A DNA stretch of 8,015 bases from Candidatus Sordicultor fermentans. GTDB lineage: Bacteria; Atribacterota; Atribacteria; Atribacterales; Caldatribacteriaceae. This document shows positions 5,866 through 8,015 of the stretch, piece by piece. Below the pieces are notes generated by a model. The model did no database searches, was not told where the DNA came from, and saw nothing but the letters and a program-made list of their open reading frames with translations. The DNA lies in assembly GCA_002385475.1 (NCBI GenBank), contig DGDO01000051.1, positions 12,634 through 20,648 on the forward strand. Reading direction: 5' to 3'. A program made the position numbers and the translations under genes. Numbering within the stretch: position 1 is the stretch's first letter; each line of letters begins with the position of its first letter.

Positions 5866-6453
5866 CATTTTTAAAAAACCGAAACCCCGGAGATAGAGGA
5901 GAAAGATGGTAGCTCCCAGAGTGAAAAGAGTAATTATTTCTTTTTCCTCGATTATTCTCCAGGAAAACGTTCCATTCCTCTCCGGATAAGGTGACAATTG
6001 AGGGAAAAAACGGGGCACTTCCCGGGCATAAGTTTTATAGCTTTCTCCAAATTTGTTTTCTAAAAAGCTTTCCTCAGCCCGGATAATTGGAAAATATAAA
6101 AGGTAAAAAGCGAGCCAGAACAAAATTATTGACCACCATAAACCAGAGATGATGGCTATGCCAGTTCCAATTATACCGTTAGCCAAATAGAGCGGGTTAC
6201 GCAGATAAGCATATGGTCCTGCGGTGGTCAGCCTTTCTGCTTCCTGCATGGGGCCGCGGTAGTTTTTGATATAACCCACTCCCCAGATTCTCAGTCCTTC
6301 TCCTAAGCACGTTAGAGCTATCCCCCAGCTAAATAAGGGATAATGAGGGTGAGCAAGAAGAAAAATCATCAATCCCAGCACCCCCCAGATGATACCCCGG
6401 CGGGGGAAAAGTTTAGCGCCCCATCTTTCTAAGCTGATTGCAATACTCGCCAT
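5824..6453 (-). CDS. ICMT/PEMT-family membrane methyltransferase
   Basis: The protein belongs to the isoprenylcysteine carboxyl methyltransferase-like group (also NnrU/PEMT-like): small membrane enzymes that transfer methyl from S-adenosylmethionine to lipid-like or membrane substrates. In 209 residues from ATG 6453 the conserved SAM-binding region is intact: TTAGPYAYLRNPLYLANG (76-93), and after two hydrophobic helices the EESFLENKFGESYKTY block (127-142) and VPRFFP (146-151). About five hydrophobic segments are visible, including a last one near 172-190 and a Leu/Phe-rich end. ATG 6453 is preceded by AGGA at 6 bases; GTG 6471 is an in-frame alternative but abuts its SD. The start lies inside the AIR-synthase-like gene (25-base overlap) and the 3' end overlaps amaP antisense. 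The substrate is unknown; prenylated CaaX proteins are not expected in bacteria. Confidence 0.85.
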   Translation of the reverse strand: MASIAISLERWGAKLFPRRGIIWGVLGLMIFLLAHPHYPLFSWGIALTCLGEGLRIWGVGYIKNYRGPMQEAERLTTAGPYAYLRNPLYLANGIIGTGIAIISGLWWSIILFWLAFYLLYFPIIRAEESFLENKFGESYKTYAREVPRFFPQLSPYPERNGTFSWRIIEEKEIITLFTLGATIFLLYLRGFGFLKMLNRLFLFFLLFIL

Positions 6454-7427
6454 AGTTCGTCCTGAGGACACTCCTTTATTTCTTCTTTTTCCCCGTTCTG
6501 ACGGATTAAAACCTTGATCGGGTCTTTTACTACTCTTCCTATTACTTCTGCCGGTACAATTTCCCGAAGAGCTTGAAGAAGTGGTAAGGGTTGAGGGGTG
6601 AAGATTATAAGAGTTCCGCTTGAAATCAACTTCAGGGGGTCTAAATCCAGGAGTTGAGCTAAAACTCTCGTTTCAGGATAAACCGGGATTTTCCCCTCTT
6701 CTATTTCAAAGCCTAAACCTCTGCTCATGCAAGCTTCCCAGATGGCTCCTAAAACCCCTCCTTCTGTGGCGTCATGAAGAGCGTGAGGATGAAAAGGAAG
6801 AGCAATTTTCCCTTCCTGGAAAACGCTCATCATTTTCCAGAACTCTTTTCCTTTGTTTATTGTTTCCTCATCCAGGAGATTTTGCCATTCTTTTTCTTTC
6901 TCAGAAAATAAGATAGCTGTGCCTTCAATTCCTGCTCCTTTGGTCATCACGATATAGTCACCAGCTTCTATTTTACTCACATCGGGAAGGTAGCCATCTT
7001 TTATCCACCCGAGACCCGTACAGTGAATGATAGACCTGTTTACTGCTTCCGATATCTCGGTATGTCCTCCTATAATACTAACTCCCAATTCTTTTCCTGC
7101 TTCATCTATTTCTCTCATTATTGTTTCTATTTCATTTTCTGTGATTCCGGGAGGGAAAATAAGGGTGACGAGAAGAGCCACGGGCTCAGCTCCAGAACAA
7201 ATCAAATCATTCACTACCACTTGAGTAGCTAAAAGTCCCAGATGAAATGAAGAACCAGTTATAGGGTCGCAGGTGAGAGATATTAACTCTCTTCCTAATT
7301 GCACCACTCCACAGTCTCTTCCCAGTTGTGCTCCCCAGATTACTTCTTCTCTATTTTTTCCTTGAAAAGGGAAAACCAATCTCTCCAGAGCCGATGGAGA
7401 GATTTTACCCACTTTTTCTATCACCAT
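6429..7427 (-). CDS. AIR synthase-related (HypE/SelD/ThiL superfamily) protein
   Basis: The protein has the ATP-using PurM/HypE fold, with an N-terminal ATP-binding half and a C-terminal half. Recognisable are GRDCGVV (36-42), TCDPITGS (52-59), VVNDLICSGAEPVAL (71-85), IIGGHTEIS (118-126), the C-domain motif ALHDATEGGVLGAIWE (216-231) and LISSGTLI (267-274). Its 332 residues match the length of HypE. However, the C-terminus ends CPQDELWRVLQSA and lacks the Pro-Arg-Ile-Cys tail that HypE uses to carry the thiocarbamate/cyanide group. No hydrogenase genes are nearby, so it is a paralogue of unknown reaction, not a proven [NiFe]-hydrogenase maturation factor. AAAGGAAG lies 5 bases before ATG 7427. 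The gene begins 23 bases inside the bactofilin gene and ends inside the methyltransferase gene, so all three are co-transcribed. Confidence 0.88.
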   Translation of the reverse strand: MVIEKVGKISPSALERLVFPFQGKNREEVIWGAQLGRDCGVVQLGRELISLTCDPITGSSFHLGLLATQVVVNDLICSGAEPVALLVTLIFPPGITENEIETIMREIDEAGKELGVSIIGGHTEISEAVNRSIIHCTGLGWIKDGYLPDVSKIEAGDYIVMTKGAGIEGTAILFSEKEKEWQNLLDEETINKGKEFWKMMSVFQEGKIALPFHPHALHDATEGGVLGAIWEACMSRGLGFEIEEGKIPVYPETRVLAQLLDLDPLKLISSGTLIIFTPQPLPLLQALREIVPAEVIGRVVKDPIKVLIRQNGEKEEIKECPQDELWRVLQSA

Positions 7428-7833
7428 CGTTTCTTCCTTTCTCTATTAATAATTTGCCTTTCATCCAGGCTCCCTGGTCTACAAATAGTATCTCAGTTTT
7501 TATCTCTCCCTCTACTTTTCCAGAAGAAGAAAGATAAAAAAAGGAAGAATTAACGATACCTCGCAAAAATCCTTCCACGTAGACGCACTGGGCTTCTACC
7601 TCAACTGTTGCCCGGGCATGCTCTGCTATAATGATAACCGGGCACTTTACCTTACCTTTTAAAGTCCCTTCCACCCGCACGAGGCCAGGCGTTTCTATAT
7701 TTCCCTCCAGAGTCACCAGTGGAGGAAGGAAAACCTCTACCGGGCATTCCCGCAAAAAACGGCTCAAAAAATCATGACGGGACTTTAAAGATAAAGACTT
7801 ACTCCACTTATCTAAGAATTCTAACCCGCGCAT
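7405..7833 (-). CDS. Bactofilin-family protein with N-terminal extension
   Basis: This is a second polymer-forming bactofilin-like protein, 142 residues. The N-terminal third (1-38) is basic and helical-looking, with Leu/Phe at regular intervals, and could be a membrane- or partner-binding tail. The beta-helical core follows (about 39-130), with repeated units such as VTLEGNIETPG, VRVEGTLKGKV and GKVEGEI, and a charged Gly/Arg/Asp tail. No transmembrane helix is present. The start is ATG 7833. There is no Shine-Dalgarno sequence before it, and the -10 element is so close that the mRNA should begin within a base or two of the ATG. It is the first gene of the minus-strand operon and overlaps the AIR-synthase-like gene by 23 bases. 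It is related in fold but not closely in sequence to the bactofilin at 2925-3293. Confidence 0.8.
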   Translation of the reverse strand: MRGLEFLDKWSKSLSLKSRHDFLSRFLRECPVEVFLPPLVTLEGNIETPGLVRVEGTLKGKVKCPVIIIAEHARATVEVEAQCVYVEGFLRGIVNSSFFYLSSSGKVEGEIKTEILFVDQGAWMKGKLLIEKGRNDGDRKSG

Positions 7834-7841
7834 TTGTCAGT

Positions 7842-7850
7842 ATTATATCA
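7842..7850 (-). promoter_or_regulatory. Extended -10 promoter of the minus-strand operon (probably leaderless)
   Basis: Read on the minus strand, TGATATAAT is a perfect extended -10, identical in all nine bases to the one at 1565-1573. Its last T is only 8 bases before the ATG at 7833, so transcription should start at about 7835-7834. The 5' untranslated region would then be one or two bases with no ribosome-binding site. The -35 at 17-base spacing is poor. Confidence 0.6.
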
Positions 7851-7889
7851 GAAGAATATCAGAAGAGAACCATGGGGGAGTAAGTCCAA

Positions 7890-7922
7890 AAGAGAAAAAC
7901 AAAAAAGAAAACAATTTCTCTT
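7890..7922. repeat. Inverted repeat with A-rich loop in the right intergenic region
   Basis: AAGAGAAA (7890-7897) and TTTCTCTT (7915-7922) form a perfect 8-base-pair inverted repeat around a 17-base A-rich centre. It lies upstream of the minus-strand promoter and could be an operator or simply chance in a purine-rich tract. Confidence 0.35.
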
Positions 7923-7926
7923 CTTT

Positions 7927-7953
7927 CCCTCTCTGGGGGAGAGGGTGAGGGTG
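7927..7953. repeat. REP-like palindrome (CCCTCTC...GAGAGGG with TGAGGGTGA tail)
   Basis: CCCTCTC (7927-7933) and GAGAGGG (7939-7945) form a 7-base-pair stem with a five-base T/G loop, followed by TGAGGGTGA (7946-7954). This matches from memory a widespread bacterial intergenic repeat with a CCCTCTC stem and an AGGGTGAGGG-type tail, in some genomes linked to REP-associated transposases. Only one copy is in the window, so the repeat status rests on recognition. Confidence 0.5.
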
Positions 7954-7955
7954 AA

Positions 7956-7985
7956 TCGACTATGAGGGCGCTGACCCCTTATAAA
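7956..7985 (+). promoter_or_regulatory. Possible outward sigma-70-type promoter
   Basis: TCGACT (7956-7961) and TATAAA (7980-7985) are separated by 18 bases: four of six and five of six matches to the -35 and -10 consensus. It would drive a gene beyond the right edge. The whole stretch 7834-8015 contains no credible ORF; it holds the minus-strand promoter, the two inverted repeats and this element. Confidence 0.3.
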
Positions 7986-8015
7986 CCCCGGAAAAGACAA
8001 AGGAAAAAGATAAAA

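Noticed and set aside
5869..5879. T-run/A-run palindrome just after the AmaP-like stop as a terminator
   Set aside because: It has no GC stem and lies inside the opposite-strand methyltransferase coding sequence.
6620..7553. Plus-strand open frames over the AIR-synthase-like and bactofilin genes
   Set aside because: They are antisense shadows: rich in Ser/Phe/Leu without motifs, while the minus frames match known families.

Overview
The window is a compact bacterial chromosomal segment. Nearly every base is coding, neighbouring genes overlap by 4 to 55 bases, and TTG and GTG starts are common. Base composition is moderate, with purine-rich coding strands. Type III pantothenate kinase, an ECF-type S component, two bactofilins, an AmaP/Asp23-family membrane protein and a conserved protein usually mislabelled 'quinate 5-dehydrogenase' occur together. 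This suggests an anaerobic lineage near Firmicutes or a deep-branching phylum such as Atribacterota. That placement is inference from gene content; no marker gene here settles it. No rRNA, tRNA, CRISPR array or transposase is present.

Layout, plus strand. A membrane-anchored zinc-ribbon protein (54-683) is followed closely by a P1-family (S58, DmpA/NylC-like) self-processing amidase (693-1580). An extended -10 promoter overlaps the 3' end of that amidase gene. It is followed by a leader of about 100 bases with a hairpin, a tetranucleotide repeat and a T8 tract. Then comes a tightly overlapping run: ECF S component (probable pantothenate transporter), coaX, a small bactofilin, the 'quinate 5-dehydrogenase'-type orphan, a PAT-like GNAT acetyltransferase, a Rad52/Rad22-family annealing protein and an AmaP-like protein ending at 5865.

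Layout, minus strand. A second overlapping operon converges on the first: a bactofilin (7833 to 7405), an AIR-synthase/HypE-like protein (7427 to 6429) and an ICMT-like membrane methyltransferase (6453 to 5824). The two operons overlap tail to tail by 42 bases with no recognisable terminator. The minus operon's promoter is an extended -10 so close to the first ATG that the mRNA is probably leaderless.

The right-hand 180 bases are non-coding. They hold the minus-strand promoter, two inverted repeats (one resembling a widespread REP-like palindrome) and a possible outward plus-strand promoter.

Functionally, the S component and CoaX form a pantothenate-to-CoA uptake and activation pair. Two bactofilins, AmaP and the ICMT-like protein point to envelope or scaffold functions. 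Rad52, the acetyltransferase, the AIR-synthase paralogue and the orphan enzyme have no obvious common pathway. The most notable points are the leaderless bactofilin transcript, the possible AUA start of the Rad52 gene, the chromosomal Rad52 itself, and two bactofilins each overlapping an uncharacterised enzyme gene by exactly 23 bases.
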